Positions 7,380-16,725 of a DNA stretch of 48,265 nt are shown here, in pieces (position 1 is the stretch's first letter; each line of letters begins with the position of its first letter). The position numbers were made by a program, and so were the translations under genes. Source of the DNA: Hyphomicrobiales bacterium (lineage in GTDB: Bacteria; Pseudomonadota; Alphaproteobacteria; Rhizobiales; Rhizobiaceae); assembly GCA_030456445.1 (NCBI GenBank), contig JAKDNM010000011.1:1-48265 (forward strand), written 5' to 3'. A model generated the notes under the pieces. That model searched no databases. It was not told where the DNA came from and worked only from the letters and a program-made list of their open reading frames with translations.

Positions 7380-8123
7380 ATGACCGAACGCAGCCAGCTT
7401 TCCGCCTCGCTACGCCCCTCCATTCCCTCGCTGCCCGTCGAATGGCGCATCGAGCCGGGATTGACGCGGTATGAAACCGCGCTCGCCTTCATGGAGGAGC
7501 GCGCGGGCGCGATCCGCGAGGGCACGGCCGGCGAACTCGTCTGGCTGGTCGAGCACCCGCCGCTCTACACGGCGGGCACCAGCGCCAAGCCGCGCGACCT
7601 GATCGAGCCGGACCGTTTTCCGGTCTTCGAAGCCGGGCGCGGCGGCGAATACACCTATCACGGGCCCGGCCAGCGGGTCGCCTATGTCATGCTCGACCTG
7701 AAGCGGCGCAAGGAGGACGTGCGCGCCTTCGTGGCCGCGCTGGAGGACTGGATCATGGGCGCGCTCGGCCGTTTCAACGTCAAGGGCGAGCGGCGAGAGG
7801 ATCGCGTCGGCGTCTGGGTCGCGCGTCCGGATCGTCCGCCCCTGCCTGACGGCCGGACGGCCGAAGACAAGATCGCGGCGATCGGCATCCGCCTGCGCCG
7901 CTGGGTCAGCTTCCACGGCATCGCCGTCAATGTGGAGCCCGACCTTTCGCATTTCGGCGGTATCGTGCCCTGCGGCATCTCGGGTTACGGCGTGACCAGC
8001 CTCGTCGATCTCGGCCTGCCGGTGACGATGTCGGATTTCGACATCGCTTTGAAAGCTTCCTTCGAGGACGTGTTCGGACCGGCGGAGGCGGCTATTTCTG
8101 AAGAACGGCGCAGGAGCGCGTGA
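7380..8123 (+). CDS. lipB: Lipoyl(octanoyl) transferase LipB
   Basis: 247-residue cytoplasmic enzyme that moves octanoyl from octanoyl-ACP to lipoyl domains of 2-oxoacid dehydrogenases and GcvH, the first step of lipoate assembly. Motifs visible in order: [12 protein letters not shown] (about 59-70), [20 protein letters not shown] (about 84-103), the [18 protein letters not shown] segment (about 167-184) with the substrate-handling region, and [12 protein letters not shown] containing the catalytic Cys (about 198-209). The start ATG at 7380 is preceded by a spacer without competing starts. Its stop overlaps the region just before the gamma-glutamyltransferase gene (8143), so the two are likely co-transcribed although functionally unrelated. 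Confidence 0.97.
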   Translation: MTERSQLSASLRPSIPSLPVEWRIEPGLTRYETALAFMEERAGAIREGTAGELVWLVEHPPLYTAGTSAKPRDLIEPDRFPVFEAGRGGEYTYHGPGQRVAYVMLDLKRRKEDVRAFVAALEDWIMGALGRFNVKGERREDRVGVWVARPDRPPLPDGRTAEDKIAAIGIRLRRWVSFHGIAVNVEPDLSHFGGIVPCGISGYGVTSLVDLGLPVTMSDFDIALKASFEDVFGPAEAAISEERRRSA

Positions 8124-8142
8124 TGCCCAATTGGACCGGCGA

Positions 8143-9918
8143 ATGTTGAGGTCGTGGGGATCCGCCTTCCCGTCATGCCTCGCGGCGTTCGCGGCTGCTT
8201 TCCTCCTTTTCGGCGTTCCTTCCTTCGCCCAGCAGGCATCCGACAGCGTCGCGCCGGAGACGGCCGGCGGGTCAGCCGCAAAGCACCTCGTCGTCGCCCA
8301 CCGCCATATGGTCGCCGCCGCCAACCCCTTGGCCGCCCAGGCCGGGCTGGACGTGCTGCGCGAGGGTGGCAATGCCGCCGACGCGCTGGTGGCGGTGCAG
8401 GCGGTGCTGGGGCTTGTCGAGCCGCAATCCTCCGGCCTTGGCGGCGGCGCTTTCCTTGTCTGGTACGACGCGAAGGCAAAGAAGCTTACTACCTTCGACG
8501 GACGCGAGACGGCGCCGGCGGACGTGACGCCGTCGCTCTTCCTCAACGCCGAAGGAAAGCCCCTGCCCTTCTTCGAGGCCGTCGTGGGCGGCCGTTCGGT
8601 CGGTACGCCGGGAACCGTGCGGCTGCTCGAAGCCGTGCACAGGAAATATGGCGCGAAGGATTGGAGCGGTCTTTTCGATAGCGCGATCGATCTCGCCGAC
8701 AGGGGCTTTGCCGTATCCCCGCGCTTGCACAACGAGATCGCCGAGGATATGGGACGCCTCGACAAACAGCCGGCCGCACGTGCCTATTTCTATGATCAGG
8801 AGGGCAAGCCGGTCGCCATCGGCGCGACGCTGAAGAACCCTGCCTACGCCGAAACATTGCGGATCATCGCCTCGACCGGCGCCGACGCCTTCTACACCGG
8901 CCGCATCGCCGAGGACATCGTCGCGGCTATCCATGCGCATCCCACCAATCCCGGTCATCTGAGCCTCCAGGACCTTGCGACATACAAAGCGAAAGAACGC
9001 CCGGCCGTGTGTGCGCCCTATCGCGGCTATGACGTCTGCGGCATGGGGCCGCCATCCTCCGGCGCGCTGACCATCGGCCAGATTCTCGGCATAATCTCCG
9101 GCTTCGACATCGCCACGCTCGGCCCCGACGATCCGGAAAGCTGGCGCATCATCGGCGACGCCACAAGGCTCGCCTTCGCCGACCGCGGCCGCTACATGGC
9201 CGACAGCGATTTCGTGCCGATGCCGAAGGGCCTGCTCGATCCGGCCTACCTGAAAAGCCGTTCAGCGCTCCTGCGCCGCCCGACCGCGCTCGGCGAGGAC
9301 GAGGTCAAGCCGGGGGATCCGCCCTGGGACAAGGCCGAGTTGCGTATCGAAGGCCTCACCTATCCCGAACACGGCACTTCGCATTTCGTCATCATCGACG
9401 ACGAGGGCAACATTGCTTCCATGACCACGACCGTCGAGAGCGCCTTCGGCTCTCGGCAGATGGTCGACGGCTTCCTGCTCAATAACGAATTGACCGATTT
9501 CACCTTCGCACCGGAGAAGGACGGCCGCGCCGTCGCCAACCGGGTCGAGCCCGGCAAACGCCCGCGCTCCTCCATGGCGCCGACCATCGTCATGAAGGAC
9601 GGCCGGCCGGTGATCGCCATCGGCTCGCCCGGCGGCTCCAACATCATCTCCTATGTCGCCGAAGCGCTGATCGCCATGATCGACTGGAAGATGGATGTGC
9701 AAGAGGCTGTTTCGCTACCGCATTTCGTCAATCGTTTCGGGGTCTACGATCTCGAGGCGGGCACCAGTGCAGCCGACATGGCGAAGGATCTCGAGGCCCT
9801 CGGCTACCGGACGAAAATCGGCGATCAGAATTCGGGCCTTCAAGGCATCGAGGTCACGCCGGCCGGCATCGAAGGCGGCGCCGACCCGCGCCGTGAGGGC
9901 GTGGCGGTCGGTGACTGA
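8143..9918 (+). CDS. ggt: Gamma-glutamyltransferase (periplasmic)
   Basis: Precursor of 591 residues (595 if the in-frame TTG at 8131 is used). It cleaves or transfers the gamma-glutamyl group of glutathione in the periplasm. An N-terminal signal peptide (hydrophobic stretch CLAAFAAAFLLFGVPSFA, cleavage after SFA) is followed by the heavy-chain region with GGNAADALVA and SSGLGGGAFLVW, and the autocleavage site before the catalytic threonine in YPEHGTSHFVI (Thr at nucleotides 9376-9378). The small subunit carries TTTVESAFGS, LNNELTDF and the oxyanion region SPGGSNI. Length fits a normal proenzyme that splits into two chains. It follows lipB by 19 bp. Confidence 0.96.
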   Translation: MLRSWGSAFPSCLAAFAAAFLLFGVPSFAQQASDSVAPETAGGSAAKHLVVAHRHMVAAANPLAAQAGLDVLREGGNAADALVAVQAVLGLVEPQSSGLGGGAFLVWYDAKAKKLTTFDGRETAPADVTPSLFLNAEGKPLPFFEAVVGGRSVGTPGTVRLLEAVHRKYGAKDWSGLFDSAIDLADRGFAVSPRLHNEIAEDMGRLDKQPAARAYFYDQEGKPVAIGATLKNPAYAETLRIIASTGADAFYTGRIAEDIVAAIHAHPTNPGHLSLQDLATYKAKERPAVCAPYRGYDVCGMGPPSSGALTIGQILGIISGFDIATLGPDDPESWRIIGDATRLAFADRGRYMADSDFVPMPKGLLDPAYLKSRSALLRRPTALGEDEVKPGDPPWDKAELRIEGLTYPEHGTSHFVIIDDEGNIASMTTTVESAFGSRQMVDGFLLNNELTDFTFAPEKDGRAVANRVEPGKRPRSSMAPTIVMKDGRPVIAIGSPGGSNIISYVAEALIAMIDWKMDVQEAVSLPHFVNRFGVYDLEAGTSAADMAKDLEALGYRTKIGDQNSGLQGIEVTPAGIEGGADPRREGVAVGD

Positions 9919-10081
9919 CAAGCAATCGGCCGACACCGAATTTCCTTCCCCTTTCCGTGTCTTGCCGGGCGCGCCTGACGCAGGATCGCTCTTCGAAGGG
10001 ATTGACGTTTGCAAAAAGCGCGGCAAGCTGTGATTCACCATTAAACCGATCAGGACGAGGCAGCCGGACACCCGCCTACAA

Positions 10082-10828
10082 ATGACCCACCAACCGACCC
10101 AGTCGCCGCAATTCTTTTTGACCGCGCCTTCTCCCTGTCCCTATCTCGAAGGAAAATTCGAGCGGAAGGTGTTTACCCATCTGGTCGGCGACCGCGCGCC
10201 GGAGATGAACGACCTCCTCACGCAAGGCGGCTTCCGCCGTTCGCAGAACATCGCCTACCGGCCGGCCTGCGACGGGTGCCTCGCCTGCGTGTCGGTCCGC
10301 ATCCTTGCCGGCGAATTCGAGCCGTCGCGGAACATGAAGCGCGTACTTCACCGCAACGCCGATCTGGTTGGCGCCGTGCATGACGCCGAGCCTTCGACGG
10401 AACAATATTCGCTTTTCCGATCCTATCTCGACGCGCGCCATCGCCGCGGCGGCATGTCCGACATGACGGTCCTCGACTACGCCATGATGGTCGAGGACAC
10501 GCATGTGAACACGAAAATCACCGAATATCGCCTGCGCGGTCCGGATTCCTTCATCACCGGGCACGGCCACGGGCCGCTGCTCGCCGTCGCGCTCACCGAC
10601 ACGATGGCCGACGGGCTGTCTATGGTCTATTCCTACTACGATCCCGCTATCGAAGACCGCTCGCTCGGCACCTTCATGATCCTCGACCACATCCAGCGCG
10701 CGCGCGCCGCGGGCCTGCCCCATGTCTATCTCGGCTACTGGGTCAACGGCTCGCCCAAGATGGCTTATAAGGTACGTTTCAAGCCGCAGGAGCATCTTGG
10801 CCCCAAAGGTTGGGAACGGATCGCCTGA
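10082..10828 (+). CDS. bpt: Aspartate/glutamate leucyltransferase (bacterial N-end rule, ATE family)
   Basis: 248-residue aminoacyl-tRNA:protein transferase of the Bpt type, which adds leucine from Leu-tRNA to proteins with N-terminal Asp or Glu, marking them for ClpS/ClpAP. Visible: N-terminal ATE domain with [13 protein letters not shown] and the cysteine-rich [13 protein letters not shown] (about 60-75), and C-terminal ATE domain with [22 protein letters not shown] and [15 protein letters not shown] (about 178-240), where substrate-tRNA contacts reside. Length is normal. The start has no competing upstream ATG. Database entries often name such proteins arginyltransferase; Bpt is the better bacterial name. 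It is a stand-alone gene 163 bp after ggt. Confidence 0.95.
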   Translation: MTHQPTQSPQFFLTAPSPCPYLEGKFERKVFTHLVGDRAPEMNDLLTQGGFRRSQNIAYRPACDGCLACVSVRILAGEFEPSRNMKRVLHRNADLVGAVHDAEPSTEQYSLFRSYLDARHRRGGMSDMTVLDYAMMVEDTHVNTKITEYRLRGPDSFITGHGHGPLLAVALTDTMADGLSMVYSYYDPAIEDRSLGTFMILDHIQRARAAGLPHVYLGYWVNGSPKMAYKVRFKPQEHLGPKGWERIA

Positions 10829-10869
10829 AAAGCCTTTCGCCGGCGCGACTCTTCCGAATTTCTTCCCCG

Positions 10870-11793
10870 ATGCATCCTGGAGCGCCTTCCGTGTCCGCTG
10901 CCGACGATTCTCAACATGCAAGGGGATTGCTGCTTTCCACCATCGGCGGCATGGCGCTGACCATCGATATTCCGTTGATCAGACTTGCCGACGGCGAGCC
11001 ATGGTCGATCCTGATGATGCGTTGCGGAACCACGCTCATCGCCGCCGCTATTCTCTGGCTTGTCATGCGCAGGACCATGCGCGAGCCGCCGCCTCTCATC
11101 CCCGGCCGCAGCGGCGCAGTCGTCGCCTTTCTCTACGCCCTTTCAGCCGTGACCTTCATCGCCGCGGTCTACAATACCGCTACGGCCAACCTCGTCTTCA
11201 TCCTCGCCTTCAACACGATGTTCGCGGCGCTGCTTTCCTGGCTGTTCCTGAAGGAGCGTCCCGGCCGGGCAACGCTCATCGCCATGGCCGCCATGCTGGC
11301 CGGCGTCCTCATCATCGTCGGCGACGGCGTTTCATCCGGTCATTTCTTCGGTGACCTGATGGCCCTTTCCTCCGCCCTCTGCATCGCGCTGGCCATCGTC
11401 ATCACCCGCGCCAGCGGCAAGAATATGGGCTTCACGCCGCTGGTGGCGGTCGTGCTTCCCTTTGTGGTTGCGGCGGGGATGGTGAGCCAAACCGGCTACC
11501 ATGTGGCGGTGCCGTGGTGGATCGTCCTCGACGGTTTCATCATCATGCCGCTCTCCTTCTTCTGCCTGGCGAGCGGCCCGCGTTATCTGTCCGCACCGGA
11601 AGTGGCGATGTTCTATCTTCTGGAAACGGTGCTCGCGCCGGTCTGGGTATGGTTGATCTTCGCGGAAGTCCCGAGCACCCAGAGCATGATCGGGGGAACC
11701 ATCCTGATCGTCTCGCTCATCGCGCATTCCCTGTGGCAGCTTCATCAGGGCCGCAGACGCCGCGCAGCCGCTCTCGTCCGCCATCCCGTATAG
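10870..11793 (+). CDS. EamA-family (DMT superfamily) transporter
   Basis: 307-residue inner-membrane protein with about ten hydrophobic helices arranged as two EamA repeats (roughly residues 20-145 and 160-290). The second repeat carries the usual APVWVWLIFAEVPS and GGTILIVSLIAHSL end pattern. The family exports small metabolites such as amino acids; the substrate cannot be told from sequence. I chose ATG at 10870 because the frame open from 10810 begins inside the bpt 3' end and adds a non-hydrophobic tail. It starts 41 bp after bpt, so co-transcription is possible. Confidence 0.9.
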   Translation: MHPGAPSVSAADDSQHARGLLLSTIGGMALTIDIPLIRLADGEPWSILMMRCGTTLIAAAILWLVMRRTMREPPPLIPGRSGAVVAFLYALSAVTFIAAVYNTATANLVFILAFNTMFAALLSWLFLKERPGRATLIAMAAMLAGVLIIVGDGVSSGHFFGDLMALSSALCIALAIVITRASGKNMGFTPLVAVVLPFVVAAGMVSQTGYHVAVPWWIVLDGFIIMPLSFFCLASGPRYLSAPEVAMFYLLETVLAPVWVWLIFAEVPSTQSMIGGTILIVSLIAHSLWQLHQGRRRRAAALVRHPV

Positions 11794-11896
11794 GCTGGAC
11801 GGCATAGTACGGGTTGACTGTTGCATTGCAGCAGTAGGCATGGCCGGGCTTTTCATCTAGTAAGCTTTAATCGGAAGTTGTGGAGCCCTGCCGAGT

Positions 11897-13060
11897 ATGA
11901 TCAAGCGCCTCGTCATCGCCCTGATACTCGTCGTCCTCGTCGTCGGCGGGATCGTCGGCTTCAATATGTTCCGATCCAACGCGATAAAGCAGTACTTCGC
12001 CAACATGCCGAAACCGAAGCTCGCCGTCTCCACGACGGTGGCGAAGCCGATGACATGGAAGCCCGAGATCCAGGCAATCGGCACGGTCAGCGCGCGCTCG
12101 GGCGTCGATTTGACCGTCGAGGTGGCCGGTGTCGTCCGCGACGTCGCGTTCAAGTCCAACGAGAAGGTCAAGGCCGGCCAACTCCTCGTTCAACTCGACG
12201 ATGCCGTCGAGCGCGCCAATCTGGAAGCCGAAAAGGCGCAGGCCGCGCTCGACGAGCAGAACCTCGAACGCGCCATCGAATTGCAGAAGCGGCAGGTCGG
12301 GCCTCAGTCGAACGTCCAGCAGGCGCAGGCGGCCGCATCGGCCTCCGCCGCGCAGGTCGACAGCCTGCAGGCCGTGCTGGACCAGAAACGGGTTACCGCG
12401 CCCTTCAGCGGCACGATCGGCATTCCGCAAATCGACGTCGGCAAATATCTGACGCCGGGCGACGTGGTCGCGACGCTGCAGGACCTGGATACGATGCGCG
12501 TCGATTTCACCGTGCCCGAGCAGCAATTGCCGGACCTCAAGATCGGCCAGTCCGTCCGGCTCGGCCTGACCGACGACGATCTCAAATTCGAGGGCAAGGT
12601 GATCGGCATCGATCCGAAGGTCGATCCGTCGACCCGGCTGGTTTCGGTTCGCGCGGAGATTTCCAATCCGAATGGCGCGCTGACGCCCGGTCAGTTCGCG
12701 CAGGTCCGGGTTGTGCTTCCAGCCGAGGACAATATCATCGCCCTGCCCGAGACGGCCCTTACCACCAGTCTCTATGGCGATTTCATCTATGCGGTCGTGC
12801 TGGCGGACAAGGACGGGAAGGCCACGACCGGCAAGGTCGACGCCAACGACAAGAACCAGAATCTCGTCGCCCATCAGGTCTTCGTTAAGACTGGGCGCCA
12901 ATCCGATGGCCGCATCGAGATCAAGGACGGCGTGAAAGCGGGAGCTGTGGTGGTCAATGCGGGCCAGAACCGGCTGACCAACGGCGCCCCCGTCACGATC
13001 GACAATTCTGTGGAGCCGTCGCAGGTCAAGGGGGATCAGGCGGGGAGCGGCCCGCAATGA
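11897..13060 (+). CDS. RND efflux periplasmic adaptor (membrane fusion protein)
   Basis: 387-residue HlyD/AcrA-type adaptor. An uncleaved N-terminal membrane anchor (about 4-24) is followed by a beta-barrel and lipoyl half-motif (IQAIGTVSARSGVDLTVEVAG and VKAGQLLVQLDD), an Ala/Gln/Glu-rich coiled-coil hairpin (about 95-155, containing AAASASAAQVDSLQAVLDQ), the second lipoyl half (VTAPFSGTIGI), then beta-barrel (MRVDFTVPEQQLPDLKIGQ) and membrane-proximal parts. It links an inner-membrane pump to an outer-membrane channel. It overlaps the pump gene by 4 bp (ATGA), so translation is coupled. The start at 11897 agrees with the membrane anchor. A possible TTGACT -35 box lies at 11814-11819. Confidence 0.95.
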   Translation: MIKRLVIALILVVLVVGGIVGFNMFRSNAIKQYFANMPKPKLAVSTTVAKPMTWKPEIQAIGTVSARSGVDLTVEVAGVVRDVAFKSNEKVKAGQLLVQLDDAVERANLEAEKAQAALDEQNLERAIELQKRQVGPQSNVQQAQAAASASAAQVDSLQAVLDQKRVTAPFSGTIGIPQIDVGKYLTPGDVVATLQDLDTMRVDFTVPEQQLPDLKIGQSVRLGLTDDDLKFEGKVIGIDPKVDPSTRLVSVRAEISNPNGALTPGQFAQVRVVLPAEDNIIALPETALTTSLYGDFIYAVVLADKDGKATTGKVDANDKNQNLVAHQVFVKTGRQSDGRIEIKDGVKAGAVVVNAGQNRLTNGAPVTIDNSVEPSQVKGDQAGSGPQ

Positions 13061-16000
13061 ACTTGTCAGCGCTCTTCATCCGCCGGCCGGTCCTTTCGAC
13101 CGTCGTCGCCACCCTGATCCTTCTCCTCGGCTTCCAGGGCATCTTCAACCTTTCCATCCGGGAATACCCGGAGGTCGCCGAGACGGCGATCACGGTCACC
13201 ACAGCCTATCCTGGCGCCAGCCCGGATCTCATCCAGGGCTTTATCACCGCGCCGATCGCCGAAGCCGTCGCGACGACGGAGAACATCGACTACGTAACCT
13301 CGCAGAGCAGTCCGTCGGTCAGCGTGGTGACGGTGAACATGAAGCTCGGTTCCGATCCGGATTCAGCGCTCACCGATGTCCTGTCGAAGGTCCAGCAGGT
13401 GAAGAGCAAGCTGCCCTCCGCGTCGAAGGACCCTGTGATCGTCAAGGGAACCGGCCAGCAATTCGCAATCATGTATCTGGCCGTGCAGAACCCCAATATG
13501 ACGCCCGAGCAGATCACCGAATATATCGAGCGGGTGATCCGGCCCCGCCTCTCCACCGTCGAGGGCGTGGCGCAGGTGCAGGTGCTCGGCGCGGCCGACT
13601 ATTCGATGCGCATCTGGATCGACCCGATACGGCTCGCCGCACGCGGCCTCACCGCTTCCGAGTTGCTGAGCGCAATCAACTCGTCCAACTTCCTGTCGGC
13701 GCCCGGCAAGACGCAGAACAACCTTGTCGCGAATGCCATAACCGTCCGCTCGACGCTGCAGACGCCGGAAGCCTTCGGCAACCTGCCGCTCAAGGGCAGC
13801 GGCGACAGCGTGGTCCGCCTGCATGATGTCGCCAAGGTGGAACTCGCCGCTGAAAACACCGACACCATCGTCAATTTCAACGGCAAGCCCGGCACCTTCA
13901 TCGGTATTTTCCCGACGCCCGCCGCCAACCCGCTCGACACGGCCGCGGGCGTGATCAAGGATCTGCCGGCGCTGCGGGGAACGCTGCCTCCCGGCATGAC
14001 GATCACCATGGTCTATAACGCGACGGAAACCATCAGCGCGTCCATCGGGGAAGTGTTCAAGACGATCGCCGAGGCGGTCGCCATCGTCATTGTCGTCATC
14101 CTGCTCTTCCTCGGATCGTTCCGCTCCGTGTTGATGCCGATCGTCACCATTCCGCTCTCGCTGATCGGCGTGTGTTTCCTGCTTTACGCCGTCGGCTTCT
14201 CCATCAACCTGCTTTCGCTGCTCGCCATGGTGCTGGCGATCGGCCTTGTCGTGGACGACGCGATCGTGGTCGTGGAAAACATCCACCGCCACATCGCGGA
14301 AGGCCTGTCGCCGATGCAGTCGGCGTTCAAGGGCATGGGCGAGATTACCGAACCGGTGATCGCGATGACGATCACGCTCGCCGCCGTCTTCACGCCGCTC
14401 GCCTTCACAGGCGGCCTCACCGGCGCGCTCTTCAAGGAATTCGCCTTCACGCTGGCCGGCTCGGTCGTCATCTCCGGCTTCGTCGCGCTCACCATCACGC
14501 CAGCCATGTCGGCGCGCATCCTGAAAGCGGGCAGCCACAGCCGCTTCCAGAAATTCGTCGACAACACCTTCGACCGGGTCGCCGACCGCTACGAACGGCT
14601 GGTCGGCGGCTCGCTCAACTATCGGCCGGTGACGCTTCTGATCGCCCTGCCGCTGATGGCGCTTACCGTCTTCATCTTCTTCAACACGTCGAGCGAACTG
14701 GCGCCGGAAGAAGACCAGGGCGCGCTTTTCTCGCTGGTCACCGCACCGCGCTACGCGACCACCCCTTACACCCAGCTTTATATCGACCAGATCGCGGGCC
14801 TTACCGAGGATATTCCAGAGGTGAAGGCGCGCTTTTCGATTGCCGGGCTGAACGGCCAGACCAATACCGCCTTCTCGGTCTGGGCGCTGAAGGACTGGGC
14901 CGACCGCTCGCGCTCGCAAAAGGAAATCCAGCAGGAAATCCAGAGCCGGATTTCGAAGGTGGCCGGGGTGCAGGCGCTGGTCTTCGCGCCTTCATCGCTG
15001 CCGGGAACCGGCGGCGGGCTGCCGATCTCGATCGTTGTCCAGTCCACCGGCGACGCCAGCCAGGTCTACGAGATCGGCGAGAAGATCAAGAACGCCGCCC
15101 AAGCGACCGGACGTTTCATCGTCGTTCAGAACTCGCTCGCCTTCGACGCGCCGCAGGTCACGGTGACGATCGACCGCGACCGGGCGGCCGCGCTCAATCT
15201 GCCGATCAGCGACATCGCCACCACGCTCGGCACTTTCGTGGCCGGCGCGGAGGTGGCGCAGTTCGACCGCGATTCGCGCAGCTACGATATCGTACCGCAG
15301 GTGCCGCAGAGCTTCCGTGCCGATCCGAACGACCTCGGCCGCTATTACGTGCGCAGCATGACCGGCAAGATGGTGCCGCTGTCAGCCGTCATCCACATCT
15401 CCACGAACGCCTCGCCGGCCGCGATCGAGCAGTTCAACCAGTTGAACTCCACCACGATCTCGGCCCTGCCGCTGCCGGGCGTGACCACCGGCGACGGCTT
15501 GCAGCAGATCGTCGATATCGCGCGCCCGATGCTGCCGGACGGCTTCTTCATCGACTATTCCGGCCAGTCGCGCGTCGAGATCGAGACCGGCAACACCATC
15601 CTGATCGCCTTCGCGCTCGCCATCGTCGTCATCTATCTGGTGCTCTGCGCCCAGTTCGAGAGTTTCCGCGATCCGTTCATCATCATGATGGCGGTGCCGT
15701 TGTCGATCTTCGGCGCGATGCTGCCGCTCAACCTCGGCCTCGGCACGCTGAACATCTATACGGAGGTCGGCCTCATCACGCTGATCGGCCTTATCACCAA
15801 GCACGGCATCCTGCTCGTCGAATTCGCCAACCAGCAACGGCGCCAGCACGGGCTGTCGCGACACGACGCCATCATCGCCTCGGCCAAGGTGCGCCTGCGC
15901 CCGATCCTGATGACGACGGCGGCGATGTCGCTCGGCGTGGTGCCGCTGATCATGGCGGCGGGCGCGGGTGCCGCCTCACGCTATTCGATGGGCCTCGTCA

Positions 16001-16131
16001 TCTTCTCCGGCATCCTGATCGGCACCTGCTTCACGCTCTTCGTCGTGCCGATGTTCTACAGCTTCATTGCTGTAAAGGACCTTCCGGCAGAAGCGGAGAT
16101 GCCCGACGCGGAGGCGATGCAGCCGACATAA
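13057..16131 (+). CDS. RND efflux pump, inner-membrane permease (HAE1 family)
   Basis: 1,024-residue proton-driven transporter of the AcrB/MdtB-like family. Seen: N-terminal helix with FIRRPVLSTVVATLILLLG; porter domain after REYPEVAETAITVTTAYPGAS; helices 2-6 with GLVVDDAIVVVENIHRHI (the essential Asp-Asp pair of helix 4), the repeat porter half, and C-terminal helices with LITKHGILLVEFANQQ and FSGILIGTCFTLFVVPMFY. Length is right for HAE1 pumps. It is coupled to the adaptor gene upstream. No outer-membrane TolC-like gene or local TetR/MarR regulator lies beside the pair, so it probably uses a shared channel. Substrate cannot be predicted. Confidence 0.96.
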   Translation: MNLSALFIRRPVLSTVVATLILLLGFQGIFNLSIREYPEVAETAITVTTAYPGASPDLIQGFITAPIAEAVATTENIDYVTSQSSPSVSVVTVNMKLGSDPDSALTDVLSKVQQVKSKLPSASKDPVIVKGTGQQFAIMYLAVQNPNMTPEQITEYIERVIRPRLSTVEGVAQVQVLGAADYSMRIWIDPIRLAARGLTASELLSAINSSNFLSAPGKTQNNLVANAITVRSTLQTPEAFGNLPLKGSGDSVVRLHDVAKVELAAENTDTIVNFNGKPGTFIGIFPTPAANPLDTAAGVIKDLPALRGTLPPGMTITMVYNATETISASIGEVFKTIAEAVAIVIVVILLFLGSFRSVLMPIVTIPLSLIGVCFLLYAVGFSINLLSLLAMVLAIGLVVDDAIVVVENIHRHIAEGLSPMQSAFKGMGEITEPVIAMTITLAAVFTPLAFTGGLTGALFKEFAFTLAGSVVISGFVALTITPAMSARILKAGSHSRFQKFVDNTFDRVADRYERLVGGSLNYRPVTLLIALPLMALTVFIFFNTSSELAPEEDQGALFSLVTAPRYATTPYTQLYIDQIAGLTEDIPEVKARFSIAGLNGQTNTAFSVWALKDWADRSRSQKEIQQEIQSRISKVAGVQALVFAPSSLPGTGGGLPISIVVQSTGDASQVYEIGEKIKNAAQATGRFIVVQNSLAFDAPQVTVTIDRDRAAALNLPISDIATTLGTFVAGAEVAQFDRDSRSYDIVPQVPQSFRADPNDLGRYYVRSMTGKMVPLSAVIHISTNASPAAIEQFNQLNSTTISALPLPGVTTGDGLQQIVDIARPMLPDGFFIDYSGQSRVEIETGNTILIAFALAIVVIYLVLCAQFESFRDPFIIMMAVPLSIFGAMLPLNLGLGTLNIYTEVGLITLIGLITKHGILLVEFANQQRRQHGLSRHDAIIASAKVRLRPILMTTAAMSLGVVPLIMAAGAGAASRYSMGLVIFSGILIGTCFTLFVVPMFYSFIAVKDLPAEAEMPDAEAMQPT

Positions 16132-16165
16132 GCGCGGCCTGACAAACTTCAAACGCCGCGCTCTC

Positions 16166-16615
16166 TCAGGCCTTGCGCTCCCAGCGTCCGTCAGGCGCCT
16201 GCTGCCAGTAGGTAACCTCGTGGCCGCCGCCTTTGAGCGCCTTCCAGTGGCCGCGCGCGCCTTCCAGCTGCCCCTCGTCATTGCCGTCGAAGAGAAATAC
16301 CGCCCGCTCGTAACCGTCGAGCGGCGGGGGCGAGGCGCCGTCGACCAGGAACCTTATCTGCGCGCCGTTTGGATTGGCCGGCCCGGCAGTCAGGATGACC
16401 GGCTGTTCGGCGGCATGCGCTTCGTGGTCGGGGCCGTGCGGCAGGAAGGAATCGTCGCGATAAAGCCACAGATGCTGGTCGAGCGCATCGCGCCGCTCCT
16501 CGCTGCCGGCCTGCACGACGGCCCGCCAACCCCGCCCGATGCTCTTTTCCAGAAGCGTCGGCAGCGTTTTCTCGAGGGTGGATTCCGTCAGATGGTAGAA
16601 CAGCACTTCAGCCAT
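16166..16615 (-). CDS. holC: DNA polymerase III chi subunit
   Basis: 149-residue chi subunit of the replicative clamp-loader, which binds psi and single-strand-binding protein. The start is MAEVLFYHLTES (16615), matching the family opening; an in-frame ATG at 16639 adds eight residues inside the upstream repeat and is unlikely. The chi fold is recognisable by LPTLLEKSIGRGWRAVVQAGS, HLWLYRDDSFLPHG, the QPVILTAGPANPNGAQIRFLVDG segment and the aromatic-rich C-terminus GHEVTYWQQAPDGRWERKA. Alphaproteobacterial forms look like this. It lies downstream of pepA, a common pairing, but with a palindromic repeat of about 100 bp between them. Confidence 0.93.
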   Translation of the reverse strand: MAEVLFYHLTESTLEKTLPTLLEKSIGRGWRAVVQAGSEERRDALDQHLWLYRDDSFLPHGPDHEAHAAEQPVILTAGPANPNGAQIRFLVDGASPPPLDGYERAVFLFDGNDEGQLEGARGHWKALKGGGHEVTYWQQAPDGRWERKA

Positions 16616-16624
16616 GCCGAAACC

Positions 16625-16725
16625 AAGAGCATGATGCAATTGGATTGAATCGCATCATGCTCTTATCTCTTTGTTTGAGCATGATCTTTTCGGAAAACCG
16701 GTTCCCACTTTTCCGGATCATGCTC
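16625..16725. repeat. Palindromic intergenic repeat (rhizobial RIME-like element)
   Basis: Two adjacent hairpin-forming units. The first (16625-16664) has a 13-bp perfect stem AAGAGCATGATGC with a 14-nt loop. The second (16677-16725) begins GAGCATGATC and ends GATCATGCTC, with the inner arms CGGAAAACC and an AAGTGGGAACC block in opposite strands around a central ACCGGTT core. I recognise this second block as an abundant intergenic repeat of Rhizobiales chromosomes, of the kind called RIME. It lies between pepA and holC and reaches the first base of the pepA stop codon. It is too short to encode a transposase. Confidence 0.85.

Noticed and set aside
14172-16142. 656-aa plus-strand frame inside the RND pump
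   Set aside because: Out-of-frame reading of the permease gene, Arg/His-rich and without membrane helices.
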